Made by a program: the position numbers and the translations under genes. The notes under the pieces are model-generated. The model made no database searches. It saw nothing but the letters and a program-made list of their open reading frames with translations, and was not told the DNA's origin. Shown here in pieces: positions 9,498-19,047 of a stretch of DNA of 64,000 nucleotides. Source of the DNA: Streptomyces antimycoticus (lineage in GTDB: Bacteria; Actinomycetota; Actinomycetes; Streptomycetales; Streptomycetaceae); contig NZ_BJHV01000001.1 of assembly GCF_005405925.1 (NCBI RefSeq), positions 3,596,001-3,660,000 on the forward strand, read 5' to 3'. Position 1 is the first letter of the stretch. Every line of letters begins with the position of its first letter.

Positions 9498-10832
9498 ATG
9501 CGCATACCTCGGTCAGAGTCAAGGTCATGGTCCACCCTGCGTGCGTCCACCCTTCGCGCGTCCACCCTCGCGGTGGCCCTGCTGCTGGCCGGGACGGCGC
9601 TCGCCGGCTGCGGGAGCGGCGGGCCCGGGGGTTCGGATGACGGCTCCCTCGACGTCTGGGTCTACCAGGACGCCTCCACCAAGGTGCAGCGCGAGGTCGT
9701 CAACCGGTTCAACAAGACCTCCGACATCAAGGCGAAGCTCACCCAGGTGCCCGGTGAGGGCTACTCGGACAAGATGCGCACCTCCATGGGCACGCCCAAC
9801 GCACCGGATGTCTTCTTCAACTGGGGCGGCGGCAGCATCAGCGACTTCGTCAAGAAGGACATGCTGCTCGACCTCGACCCGGCCATGGCCAAGGATCCGG
9901 AGCTGAAGAAGGCGTTCATCCCCACGATCCTCGACGCGGGCGCGGTTGACGGGAAGCACTACGGCATCCCCATGCGCGGGATGCAGCCGGTGATCCTCTT
10001 CTACAACAAGGACGTCTTCGAGGCCGCCGGGGCGAAGCCCCCGAAGTCCTGGGACGATCTGCTGAAGCTCATCGACACCTTCAAAGGCAAGGGCGTCACC
10101 CCGTTCGCGCTGGCCGGCACCGACCCTTGGACCGAGCTGATGTGGGTGGAGTACCTGGTGGACCGCTACGGCGGGGCCGGGGTGTTCCAGAAGATCCAGA
10201 GCCAGGGCATGGCGGCGTGGGACGACCCGGCGGTGCTCAAGGCAGCGCAGACGATCAAGGACCTGGTGGACCGGGGCGCGTTCGGCAAGAACTACAAGTC
10301 GGTCAACTACACCGCCGACGGGGCCTCCACGCTCTTCGCCAAGGGCAAGGCGGCCATGCATCTGATGGGCAGCTGGGAGTACGCCAACCAGAAGGCCAAC
10401 CAGCCCGCGTTCGCCAAGTCGGGGCTGGGCTGGACCACCTTCCCGGCCGTCCCCGGCGGCAGCGGCGACCCCAAGAGCGTCGTCGGCAACCCGACCAACT
10501 ACTGGTCGATCAATGCCAAGGTCAAGGGCGACAAGCAGAAGGCCGCACTCGCATTCGTGAAGTTCGCGGCACAGCAGGACTACTCCGGCGACCTCATCGC
10601 CAACGGGGACGTGCCCGCCACCTCCGACGCCACCTCCCTGCTCGGGAAGCATGAGAACCCCGGCTACGCGCGGTTCCAGTACGACCTGGTCAAGCAGGCC
10701 CCCGACTTCACGCTCTCCTGGGACCAGGCGCTGCCCGCCAAGTACACCCCGCCGCTGCACACCACCGTGCAGAAGCTGTTCAACGGGCAGCTCAGCCCGG
10801 CCGCGTTCGTCGACGCCCTGAAGGGCATGTGA
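9498..10832 (+). CDS. bxlE: Sugar ABC transporter substrate-binding lipoprotein (xylobiose-type)
   Basis: 444 aa. The signal peptide ends in the lipobox LAGC (TLAVALLLAGTALAGC), so the mature protein is a membrane-anchored extracellular lipoprotein. Extracellular solute-binding family 1 features include LDVWVYQDASTKVQREVVNRF, PDVFFNWGGG and AMHLMGSWEYANQ. The ATG at 9498 is chosen from GGAAGG six bases upstream. The N-terminus carries a duplicated LRAST pentapeptide. The stop overlaps the next permease start by one base. No ATPase is encoded, as is usual for Streptomyces sugar importers that share MsiK. Xylobiose as substrate is inferred from the operon. Confidence 0.85.
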   Translation: MRIPRSESRSWSTLRASTLRASTLAVALLLAGTALAGCGSGGPGGSDDGSLDVWVYQDASTKVQREVVNRFNKTSDIKAKLTQVPGEGYSDKMRTSMGTPNAPDVFFNWGGGSISDFVKKDMLLDLDPAMAKDPELKKAFIPTILDAGAVDGKHYGIPMRGMQPVILFYNKDVFEAAGAKPPKSWDDLLKLIDTFKGKGVTPFALAGTDPWTELMWVEYLVDRYGGAGVFQKIQSQGMAAWDDPAVLKAAQTIKDLVDRGAFGKNYKSVNYTADGASTLFAKGKAAMHLMGSWEYANQKANQPAFAKSGLGWTTFPAVPGGSGDPKSVVGNPTNYWSINAKVKGDKQKAALAFVKFAAQQDYSGDLIANGDVPATSDATSLLGKHENPGYARFQYDLVKQAPDFTLSWDQALPAKYTPPLHTTVQKLFNGQLSPAAFVDALKGM

Positions 10833-11755
10833 TGGCGGACGCCGCGACGCCCGAGCGGCGCCGGAGCGTCGGCCGGCCGGGGGTCGGCCGACCCGGCGTC
10901 GTCTGGGCGCTGCCCGGGGCGCTGTTCTTCGTCTTCTTCGCGGTGGCGCCGATGGTCCTGGTCGGTGCCCTCGCCTTCACCGACTGGGACGGCATCGGCA
11001 CCCCGAGCTGGACCGGGATGAGCAACTGGTCCCGGCTGTGGGACGACCCGGAGACCCATCAGGCCATCTGGCTCAGCCTGGTGCTGACCGTGCTGACCTG
11101 GGTCTTCCAGACCCCGCTCGCCCTGCTGCTGGGCGTATGGGCGGCCGGGCGGCAGCGCAACCGGGCCGTGCTGTCGGCGATCTTCTTCCTGCCGCTGCTG
11201 GGCTCCTCCGTCGCGCTCGCGCTGGTCTGGAAGTCGCTGCTGGACCCCAACTTCGGCCTGATCGCCGACATCGGGCCCGCCCTGGGCTTCGCGGACGGCG
11301 ATCTGCTCGGCAGCTCCAAGGGCGCCTTCGGGGCGATCCTCTTCGTCACGGCCTGGCAGTTCATCCCGCTGCACACACTGATCTACCAGGGCGGCGCCCG
11401 CGCCATCCCGCGCTCGCTCTACGACGCGGCGGCGATCGACGGCGCCGGCACCGTACGGCAGTTCTTCTCGATCACCCTGCCCCAGCTCCGCAACACCATC
11501 GTCACCTCCTCGGTGATCATGGTGGTGGGCGCGCTGACCTTCTTCGACACCGTCCTGATCCTCACCAAGGGCGGGCCGGGCACGGACACCACGATCGTGC
11601 CGTATCTGATGTACAAGAACGGCTTCCAGGCGTTCGACCTCGGCTACGCCAGCGCGGTCGCCACCATCCTCGTAGTCGTCGCCACCACCGTCTCGCTGCT
11701 GCTGGTGCGGCTCACCGGCTTCGCCGCGATGCGCAGCACCCGGGAGGGGATGTGA
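10832..11755 (+). CDS. bxlF: Sugar ABC transporter permease (first)
   Basis: 307 aa integral membrane permease of the MalF type. Six hydrophobic segments are visible, the first being VWALPGALFFVFFAVAPMVLV. The EAA loop (RSLYDAAAIDGAGTVRQFFSITLPQL, about residues 192-217) couples to the ATPase. The ATG overlaps the bxlE stop by one base (TGATG). It forms a heterodimer with the following permease to import xylo-oligosaccharide delivered by BxlE. Confidence 0.88.
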   Translation: MADAATPERRRSVGRPGVGRPGVVWALPGALFFVFFAVAPMVLVGALAFTDWDGIGTPSWTGMSNWSRLWDDPETHQAIWLSLVLTVLTWVFQTPLALLLGVWAAGRQRNRAVLSAIFFLPLLGSSVALALVWKSLLDPNFGLIADIGPALGFADGDLLGSSKGAFGAILFVTAWQFIPLHTLIYQGGARAIPRSLYDAAAIDGAGTVRQFFSITLPQLRNTIVTSSVIMVVGALTFFDTVLILTKGGPGTDTTIVPYLMYKNGFQAFDLGYASAVATILVVVATTVSLLLVRLTGFAAMRSTREGM

Positions 11756-12714
11756 CCGACGTCCTGCCCGGCCACCCGAAGCGCTCGCCGAACCACCCCC
11801 CGGACGGCGTCCGTACGCCGAACAAGACCCCGGCGGCCCCTGGCCCCCGCTTCCGCCGCCGGGGTCTGCCCCGTCGCCCGCGCCTTCTCGGGCGCGGCGC
11901 CCGGACCCCCAACTACCCCGCCGGGCTCGGCTCCCTGATCTGGCTCGGCATCGTCGGACTGCCGCTGTACGTCCTGGTGACCGCCACCTTCCAGACCCGC
12001 GACGGCTATATCGACGACGGTCCGCTGGCCCTGCCCGACCACCCCACGCTCGCCAACTACCGGCGGGTGCTGCGCTCCGACTTCCTCTCCTACCTCCTCA
12101 ACACCGCCCTGGTCACGGCCGTATGCGCGGCGATCGTGATCACGCTGTCGGTGACCGTCGGCTACACCATCGTGCGCGCCCGGAGCCGCGCCTCCCGCCG
12201 GATCTTCCAGATCTTCCTGCTGGGGCTGGCGATCCCCTCCCAGGCGGTGGTGATCCCGGTCTATCTGGTCATCACCAAGCTCCATCTGTACGACACCCTG
12301 CTCGCCGTGATCCTGCCGACGGCCGCCTTCTCCCTCCCGGTCAGCGTGCTGATCCTGGTCGGCACGATGCGCGACATCGACGAGGAGCTGTACGAGTCGA
12401 TGGCGCTGGACGGGGCGAGCCCGACCCGGGTGCTGCTCCAGCTCGTCGTGCCGCTGTCGCGGTCCGGGATCTCCACGGTCGGGGTGATGTCCGCCCTGCA
12501 CGCCTGGAACGGCTTCCTCTTCCCGCTGCTGCTCACCCAGTCCAAGAGCAACCGGCTGCTGACCCTGGGGCTGTACGACTACGTGGGCGAGTTCCGGGTG
12601 GACACCCCGGCGCTGCTCACCGCCGTGGTGCTCTCCATCCTCCCGATCTTCCTCGTCTATCTCTTCGCCCGCCGTCAGCTGATCAACGGACTGATGGGCA
12701 TGGGCGGCAAATAG
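11752..12714 (+). CDS. bxlG: Sugar ABC transporter permease (second), with unusual N-terminus
   Basis: 320 aa MalG-type permease. It starts at GTG 11752, overlapping the bxlF stop, with a purine-rich GGGAGGGG just upstream. The EAA loop is DEELYESMALDGASPTRVLLQLVVPL. The first 55 residues are odd: a Pro/Arg-rich stretch (11770-11920) bounded by VRTPN and ARTPN, encoded by GC-rich palindromic DNA (CCCCGGCGG...CCGCCGGGG), before the first membrane segment LGSLIWLGIVGLPLYVLV. This looks like an in-frame insertion; the transport core is intact. Confidence 0.87.
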   Translation: MTDVLPGHPKRSPNHPPDGVRTPNKTPAAPGPRFRRRGLPRRPRLLGRGARTPNYPAGLGSLIWLGIVGLPLYVLVTATFQTRDGYIDDGPLALPDHPTLANYRRVLRSDFLSYLLNTALVTAVCAAIVITLSVTVGYTIVRARSRASRRIFQIFLLGLAIPSQAVVIPVYLVITKLHLYDTLLAVILPTAAFSLPVSVLILVGTMRDIDEELYESMALDGASPTRVLLQLVVPLSRSGISTVGVMSALHAWNGFLFPLLLTQSKSNRLLTLGLYDYVGEFRVDTPALLTAVVLSILPIFLVYLFARRQLINGLMGMGGK

Positions 12715-12786
12715 GCCGACCCCGGCGCGCGCACAAGCCGCCTCCGGCGGCAGGCAAGCCGTTCCCTCACCTCGACAAGGAGCTTC

Positions 12787-15201
12787 ATGCCTCAGCCCTG
12801 GCAGGACACCTCCCTCTCCGCCGAGGACCGCGCGGCGGCCCTGCTCTCCTCGATGACGCTGGAGGAGAAGCTCGCCCAACTCGCCGGCGTATGGCCGGGA
12901 TCCGAGGTCGAGGAGGGTGAGGACGTCGCCCCGCTCCAGCACGAGGTGTCCGAGGCCGTGGACCTCGATGGCCTCCTCTCCCATGGCGTCGGCCAGCTGA
13001 CCCGCCCCTTCGGCACCGCCCCCGTCGAACCGGCCGAGGGCGCCGCCGCGCTGGCCCGCCTCCAGACCCGGATCGCCGCCGGGAACCGCTTCGGGATCCC
13101 CGCGCTGGCCCATGAGGAGTGTCTGACCGGCTTCTTCGCCTGGCGCGCCACCGTCTTCCCCACCCCGCTCGCCTGGGGCGCCTCCTTCGACCCGGCGCTG
13201 GTGGGGCGGGCCGCCGAGCTGATCGGCGGTTCGCTGCGGTCGGCCGGTATCCACCAGGGGCTGGCCCCGGTACTGGACGTGGTGCGGGACGCGCGCTGGG
13301 GCCGCACGGAGGAGTCCATCGGCGAGGACCCCTATCTGGTCGCGACCATCGGCACCGCGTATGTCCGCGGCCTGGAGTCCGCCGGGATCGTCGCCACCCT
13401 CAAGCATTTCGCGGGCTACTCCGCCTCCCGGGGCGGCCGCAACCACGCACCCGTCTCCATCGGCCCGCGGGAACTCGCCGATGTGATCCTGCCGCCCTTC
13501 GAACTGGCGGTGCGGGACGGGGGCGCGCGGTCGGTCATGCACTCCTACAACGACATCGACGGGGTGCCCTCGGCCGCCAACCCCTGGCTGCTGACCGAAC
13601 TGCTCCGCGACACCTGGGGCTTCACCGGCACCGTCGTCGCCGACTACTTCGGGGTGTCCTTCCTCGAGCTGGCCCACCGGGTCGCCGCCACCCGGGGCGA
13701 CGCGGCCGGGCTCGCCCTGGCGGCGGGGGTGGACGTGGAGCTGCCCGCGGTGCGCTGCTTCGGCACCCCGCTGCGGGACGCGGTGCGCGCCGGGGAGGTG
13801 GACGAGGCGCTGGTGGACCGGGCGGCGCTGCGGGTGCTGCGGCAGAAGTGCGATCTGGGGCTGCTGGACGCGGACTGGTCGCCGATGCCGTCGGCGCTCG
13901 CGGAGCCCGCCGAGGCCGCGGAATCAGTGGAATCCGCAGGAACCCCCGGCCTCGATCTCGATCCGCCCGGGATGCGGGCCGTGGCGCGCGAGCTGGCCGA
14001 GGAGTCGGTGGTGCTGCTCGCCGACGACGGCGATGTGCTGCCGCTCGCGCCGGACGCCCGGATCGCGGTGGTCGGCCCGCTCGCCGACGACCCCGCCGCC
14101 ATGCTCGGCTGCTACACCTTCCCCCGCCATGTGGGGGTGGAACACCCCGAACTGCCCCTGGGCATCGAGGTGCCGACGCTGTTCGCCGCGCTGCGCGCCG
14201 AGCTGCCCGGTGCGCGGATCACCCACGCCGAGGGGTGTGCCGCACCCGGCCCGGGCGGACCCGCCGGGGACCCGGGCGCAGCGGCCTCGGCCGGTGCGGC
14301 GGCGCTCACCGCCGAGAGCCGGTTGGCGCAGGCGGCCAGGACGGCGGCGGACGCGGATGTGTGTGTCGCGGTGCTGGGCGACCGCTCGGGCCTGTTCGGC
14401 CGGGGCACCTCGGGCGAGGGCTGCGACGCCGCCGACCTCGAACTCCCCGGCGACCAGGGGGCGTTGCTGGACACCCTGGTGGCCACCGGCACCCCGGTGG
14501 TGCTGGTGCTGTTCACCGGGCGGCCGTACGCTCTCGGCCGCTGGTCGAGGCTGCTGGCCGCCGCCGTGCAGGCGTTCTTCCCCGGTGAGGAGGGCGGTCC
14601 GGCGGTGGCCGGGGTGCTGAGCGGCCGCGTCAACCCCTCGGGGCGCCTACCGGTGAGCGTCCCGTACGCGTCCGGCGGCCAGCCCTGGACGTACGCACAG
14701 CCGCCGCTCGGGCTGCGGGGCGACTCCAGCTCGATCGACCCGACCCCGTTGTTCCCCTTCGGCCACGGGCTGTCCTACACCTCGTTCGCCTGGGAGCGCC
14801 CGGAGGCCGACGCGGCCGATCTGCCGACCGACGGGGAGACCACGGTCCGGCTGACCGTGCGCAACACCGGTGACCGGGCCGGGACGGAGGTCGTGCAGCT
14901 CTATCTCCACGACCCGGTGGCCCGGATCGCCCGGCCGGTGTCCCGGCTGATCGGCTACGCACGGGTGCCGCTGCGGCCGGGCGAGTCGGCCGAGGTCCAC
15001 TTCACCTTCCACGCCGACCTCGCCTCGTATCCGCTGCGGGCCGATGGCACAAGGGTGGTGGAACCGGGCGCGCTGGAGCTGCGGCTGGCCTCCTCCAGCG
15101 CCGACTCCGACGTACGGCATACGGTCCCGCTGACGCTGACCGGGCCCGAGCGCACGGTGGACCACCGGCGGCGGATGGTGTGCGAGGTGCGGGTGAAGTA
15201 G
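12787..15201 (+). CDS. bxlA: Glycoside hydrolase family 3, beta-xylosidase type
   Basis: 804 aa, no signal peptide, so intracellular hydrolysis of imported xylobiose or xylo-oligosaccharides is expected. GH3 N-terminal barrel: LAPVLDVVRDARWGRTEES, KHF, and the nucleophile region GTVVADYFGV (Asp in ADY, about residue 285). The C-terminal domain carries DRSGLFGRGTSGEG, and a fibronectin III-like tail follows (about 680-790, LTVRNTGDRAGTEVVQLYLHD). AAGGAG precedes the ATG. It is last in the bxlEFGA operon. Beta-glucosidase activity cannot be excluded from sequence alone. Confidence 0.87.
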   Translation: MPQPWQDTSLSAEDRAAALLSSMTLEEKLAQLAGVWPGSEVEEGEDVAPLQHEVSEAVDLDGLLSHGVGQLTRPFGTAPVEPAEGAAALARLQTRIAAGNRFGIPALAHEECLTGFFAWRATVFPTPLAWGASFDPALVGRAAELIGGSLRSAGIHQGLAPVLDVVRDARWGRTEESIGEDPYLVATIGTAYVRGLESAGIVATLKHFAGYSASRGGRNHAPVSIGPRELADVILPPFELAVRDGGARSVMHSYNDIDGVPSAANPWLLTELLRDTWGFTGTVVADYFGVSFLELAHRVAATRGDAAGLALAAGVDVELPAVRCFGTPLRDAVRAGEVDEALVDRAALRVLRQKCDLGLLDADWSPMPSALAEPAEAAESVESAGTPGLDLDPPGMRAVARELAEESVVLLADDGDVLPLAPDARIAVVGPLADDPAAMLGCYTFPRHVGVEHPELPLGIEVPTLFAALRAELPGARITHAEGCAAPGPGGPAGDPGAAASAGAAALTAESRLAQAARTAADADVCVAVLGDRSGLFGRGTSGEGCDAADLELPGDQGALLDTLVATGTPVVLVLFTGRPYALGRWSRLLAAAVQAFFPGEEGGPAVAGVLSGRVNPSGRLPVSVPYASGGQPWTYAQPPLGLRGDSSSIDPTPLFPFGHGLSYTSFAWERPEADAADLPTDGETTVRLTVRNTGDRAGTEVVQLYLHDPVARIARPVSRLIGYARVPLRPGESAEVHFTFHADLASYPLRADGTRVVEPGALELRLASSSADSDVRHTVPLTLTGPERTVDHRRRMVCEVRVK

Positions 15202-15219
15202 CGGCGGGGCGGGGCCGGT

Positions 15220-17277
15220 TCAGACCGGCCCCTCGCCCTTCTCCACCAGCGCCCAGGCGTGGGCGAACAGCTCGGGCAGGGTGCGGGTGGGCAGCGGAAG
15301 GGGGTTCTCCAGCCGTCGGTTGTAGGAGCGCCGCACCCCGATGAGCTCCGCCTTCCATGCCTCCATGGGCTGGTAGGGCTTCTTGGCGTGGATCCACTCG
15401 CCCGGCAGGAAGACCTGGCGGCCCGCCCGGGGGCGCTTGTCCTCGATGACGAAGCCCCGCCCGGCCAGCGCGGCGGCGGCCGTCTGGTGCCGGGCGGTCT
15501 TCCAGCCGTTCCAGGTGCGGACGTTCCGATCGGTCGGCGCGGGCAGGGCCAGGAGCTGGAGGTAGAGCGCCGCCGCGTCCTCGTCGAGACCGAGCGTCTC
15601 GGCGACGCGCGCCACGAGGTCGGGCGCGGAGGCCGCCGGGTTCGACTCGTACGCGCCTGGCGGCAGCGGGGCGCTCTCGATCCGCTCGACGATGCGCGCG
15701 CAGGCCGGGCCGCGCAGCCAGTCGACGAGGGGGAGATCCTCACGGCCGTAGCCGGATGTGGCCTCCGCCAGGGCCCTTGAGCGCTCGTCGTCGCCGTAGA
15801 ACGCGGGGCGGAAGTACACCCGGGGCGGCGATCGATCCCCCCTGCGGCTGACCGTGCCGTCCGTGATGACGGTGAGCCCGTCGTCGATGCTCGCGACGTC
15901 CAGCCGCTCCGGGCCCGCGTACGGCCGGAACCCGAACCGCTCCTGCAGATCGGCGACCGTACGCCCCGAACCGGCGGGGAATCCGGCGCGCAGCAGCAGC
16001 CCCGGGTGGTCCAGGCGCTCCAGGAGCAGCCGCACCAGACCGGGCAGCCCCTCGCGGACCGGGTCCCCGGCGGGCAACTCGGCGTAGACCCAGGCCAGGT
16101 GCGGCACGAGGGAGTGCAGGCGGTCCTCGAACCGCACGATGTCCCGCCGGGCGTCGGTGAGCAGCGGGCCGTGCTCGCTGTTCTTGATCCAGGTGTCGAG
16201 GGGCGCGCTGAGCCCGGGTTCGGCGGCGGGGTTGGTGAACGCCGCGCAGAACTCGGCCGCCGAGAGGCGGAGCAGCTGGAGCTCCACGACCGCCTTGAGG
16301 GTGCGCTCGGGCACCACGGCCCGCCGTCCGCGCTGCGCCTGCCACGCCTCGGCGAGCCGCTCCGCGACTCCCCGCATCCCGTCCGGCTCCCACAGCTCGG
16401 CCGGGTCCTCGGGCAGCACATCCGCGAGCAGCTCCAGCCGCTCCGACGCGGTCAGCCTGGCCAGTTCGGACGCGCCGTCCTCGGCCTCGGCCACCTTCAG
16501 CCGCAGCGTCGCCCGCTCGTCGGCGTCCAGGAACGGGACGTACATCCGCTCCAGCAGCCCGGCGAGCGCGAGGGACGCGGCGGGCCGCCCCATGCCCGTA
16601 CGCTCCCGCAGCAGGGCCACGGCCTCCTTGTCCCACGGCGCGGGCCCCCGCTCCCGCACCAGCGCCACCAGCCGCCGCAGTTGCTCGGGGCTCCCCCAGC
16701 CGCGCGGCACCTCCCGCGCCTCTTCGATCTCCCCGAGCCTCGGCGGCTCCGCGTCCCCCGTCCGCAGCTCGACGAATCTGCGCCGCCCCTCACGGCGCCA
16801 CCCCACGCTGACGGCCGCCCCGCGCTCGTCCCGCACGGCGGCCCGCTCGGTGACCACGATCCCGGTGCGCAGTCGGGCGGCCGGATCGGCGAAGGGGCTC
16901 TCCGCCCACATCTCCAGCAGCGCCAGGTGCCGTTCGCGCCGCTCGGGACGCGTGGACGCGACGGCGGCCCGGAGCGCCACGGCCCCGATCCGCCCGATGA
17001 ACCGCACCCACGACCCTTCCCCGGCGATCCCGGGCCCGTCCTCGCTCTCGCCCTCTCCCCCGCCCTCGGCACCCGGTGGATCCCACGTCCCGTTCAGAAA
17101 GCCGCCGGTCCGCGCGATACAGGCCAGCGCCCCGGGCTGCCACATCCCCGTGCCGTCGATGAGCCCGCCCAGCGCGGGCACCACGCGCCGGTCATCCACA
17201 GCCATCCACGCACCGGTCGCCATCGGACGTCCCCCGTCCTCCCCCGTCGAATACCCCATGGGCAGATCATCGCTCAT
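15220..17277 (-). CDS. Conserved hypothetical protein, large
   Basis: About 685 aa from ATG 17277; downstream ATGs (for example MGYSTGED at 17260) are possible because GGAGG sits unusually close to the first one. No signal peptide or membrane segment. The sequence is Arg/Glu/Leu-rich and helical, with conserved-looking segments such as RFEDRLHSLVPHLAWVYAEL, LVDWLRGPAC and RQVFLPGEWIHAKKPYQPME at the C-terminus. I do not recognise the family. The frame stays open upstream to 17682, but that part resembles intergenic DNA. It converges with bxlA, with 18 bp between the stops. Confidence 0.65.
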   Translation of the reverse strand: MSDDLPMGYSTGEDGGRPMATGAWMAVDDRRVVPALGGLIDGTGMWQPGALACIARTGGFLNGTWDPPGAEGGGEGESEDGPGIAGEGSWVRFIGRIGAVALRAAVASTRPERRERHLALLEMWAESPFADPAARLRTGIVVTERAAVRDERGAAVSVGWRREGRRRFVELRTGDAEPPRLGEIEEAREVPRGWGSPEQLRRLVALVRERGPAPWDKEAVALLRERTGMGRPAASLALAGLLERMYVPFLDADERATLRLKVAEAEDGASELARLTASERLELLADVLPEDPAELWEPDGMRGVAERLAEAWQAQRGRRAVVPERTLKAVVELQLLRLSAAEFCAAFTNPAAEPGLSAPLDTWIKNSEHGPLLTDARRDIVRFEDRLHSLVPHLAWVYAELPAGDPVREGLPGLVRLLLERLDHPGLLLRAGFPAGSGRTVADLQERFGFRPYAGPERLDVASIDDGLTVITDGTVSRRGDRSPPRVYFRPAFYGDDERSRALAEATSGYGREDLPLVDWLRGPACARIVERIESAPLPPGAYESNPAASAPDLVARVAETLGLDEDAAALYLQLLALPAPTDRNVRTWNGWKTARHQTAAAALAGRGFVIEDKRPRAGRQVFLPGEWIHAKKPYQPMEAWKAELIGVRRSYNRRLENPLPLPTRTLPELFAHAWALVEKGEGPV

Positions 17278-17849
17278 GCCTCCGACAGCCACCCCGCCGC
17301 CTACGGGGTGCGCGGGGCTACTGCGCTCGGTCAGACGCCGCTTTCGTCTCGCGCCTTCGGCGCGATTGAGCAGCGGGACAGGGAGTGGGAAGCGCGGCGC
17401 CGTCGCCGAGTGCCGGGGCGGCGGGTGTGAACGCCGGTGGCGGCTCCCCCCTTCGGCACCCGAGGCCCCTCCGGACTGCGAACCGAGGACCCCGGGGCGG
17501 CCCCTCCGGACCCCCCTCCAAGTACCTCTGCACGTCCCGACGCCGCGCCAGCGAATTACCACCCGTAATGTGCTCCAACCAGACGACATCCGCCGGGGGC
17601 TCACCACGCTAACGGAAGATCGTGAATGGCGGGTACACATCCACCGGTAGGGCCGCACCGAGCGGAGCACCTGAATATTCACGTTGCTCCGCTCGGCATC
17701 CTTCTGGAGCTGCTCGAGCTGTTCACGGATGTGCAGGCCCGTACACCTCGCACCTTCGACACCCCGCCCTTAGGCTGTCGCCGGACACAGGGGCTACCGG
17801 CGCGTAGCGCAGGCCACGACAGACGCGACAGACCGCGAAGGAGCGCGTG
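17278..17849. other. Intergenic spacer without a recognised gene
   Basis: A 570-bp divergent spacer between the hypothetical protein and the SDR gene. It contains a short hairpin CGCGCCTTCGGCGCG near 17348 and otherwise ordinary GC-rich sequence. A lower-GC patch at about 17560-17700 may hold promoters for one or both genes. No convincing small gene was found. Confidence 0.4.
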
Positions 17850-18781
17850 ATGAAGGGCTGGACCGCGAGCGACATCCCCGATCAGACCGGCCGCACCGCC
17901 GTGGTGACCGGCGCCAACAGCGGCCTCGGCTTCGTCACCGCCCGGGAGTTGGCACGGCGCGGCGCGCAGGTGGTGCTCGCCTGCCGCAGCGAGGCGCGCG
18001 GGGCCGAGGCCGCGCAGCGGATCCGGGCGCAGGCGCCGGGCGCGTATGTCCGGGTCGCGCCGCTGGACCTCGCGGACCTGAAGTCCGTACGCACCTTCGC
18101 GGCCGAGCACCCGGGCGACCGGCTCGACCTTCTCATCAACAACGCGGGCGTAATGGCCCTCCCGCGCCGCAGCACCGCCGACGGCTTCGAGATGCAGTTC
18201 GGCGTCAACCACCTGGGACACTTCGCGCTGACCGGGCTGCTGCTGCCGAAGCTGCTGGAGGCGGGCCCGGGGCGCGGGTGGTCAGCGTGTCCAGCTTTAT
18301 GCACATGCTGGGGACGGTCGACCCGCGCGACCTGAACATGGAGCGCGGATACCGACGTTGGACCGCCTACGCACGCTCCAAGTCCGCCAATCTCCTCTTC
18401 ATCCACGAGCTGTCCCGCCGCCTCCGCGCGACGAACGCCCGCCTCGTGGCGGCCGCCGCACACCCCGGCTACGCCTCGACCAACCTCCAGACCGCCGCCC
18501 CGAAGATGGAGGGCCGCCGGGCAGCCAAGCGCTTCATGGAAATCGGCAACCGCTACTTCGCCCAGAGCCCGGACCAGGGCGCCCTCCCCACCCTGTACGC
18601 GGCCACCGCCCCGGACGTCCGCCAGAACGACTTCTTCGGCCCCCCGCTCCAGGGCATCTGGCACGGCTCCCCCGTCCGCGCGACCCGCGCCAAGTGGACC
18701 CGCAGCGACACGGCGGGCCGGGGGCTGTGGGCCGCGTCCGAGCGGCTGACAGGGGTGCGGTACGAGGCGCTCGCGAACTGA
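17850..18781 (+). CDS. Short-chain dehydrogenase/reductase (frame broken once)
   Basis: NAD(P)-dependent SDR of about 310 aa. Motifs: cofactor-binding TGANSGLG (about residue 20), NNAGVM, and catalytic YARSKSANL. The ATG at 17850 follows AAGGAG. The frame breaks at the G run 18269-18272: the first part ends out of frame at 18335, and the continuation (VVSVSSFMHMLGTVDPRD) runs in the next frame to 18781. One added G restores a continuous reading with AGPGARVVSVSS, as expected for the family. The substrate is unknown; retinol dehydrogenase/WW-oxidoreductase-like SDRs are the closest type by eye. Confidence 0.82.
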
Positions 18782-18920
18782 TGCACGGCGACGGCTGCGG
18801 ACAGCCGATCGCGCCGACGCCCAGGGTCCGATCGGTCAGCCACGGCGGACGGTCGGCTCATGAGCCGTCGCGGCTCCGGCGGATCGAGTAATGTGGCCGT
18901 CGCCCGTACGCACCGAGGAG

Positions 18921-18998
18921 GTGAGACCCATCAACGCCAGTTCAGGCTGGGTGCTCGCCCTTGACGGCCGAGTGGTCGCCGCGACGTACGCGGCATAG
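18921..18998 (+). CDS. Possible short leader peptide upstream of a methyltransferase
   Basis: A 25-codon reading frame (ends ALDGRVVAATYAA) within the 266-bp gap between the SDR and the HemK-like gene. GAGGAGG at 18915-18921 is a strong ribosome-binding sequence but touches the GTG. An ATC codon 12 nt further on (18933) sits at a better distance. TAATGT at 18889 could be a -10 element. Evidence is weak; it may only be a 5' leader. Confidence 0.25.
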   Translation: MRPINASSGWVLALDGRVVAATYAA

Positions 18999-19047
18999 CT
19001 GACCGCCGGGAGCGCCCTGAGACCTCCCGAAAGGCTTTCCAGGCCCC

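Noticed and set aside
17278..17682. N-terminal extension of the large hypothetical protein
   Set aside because: The frame stays open but the composition is Arg/Ser/Pro-rich, includes intergenic-type palindromes, and has no ribosome-binding site at its far start.
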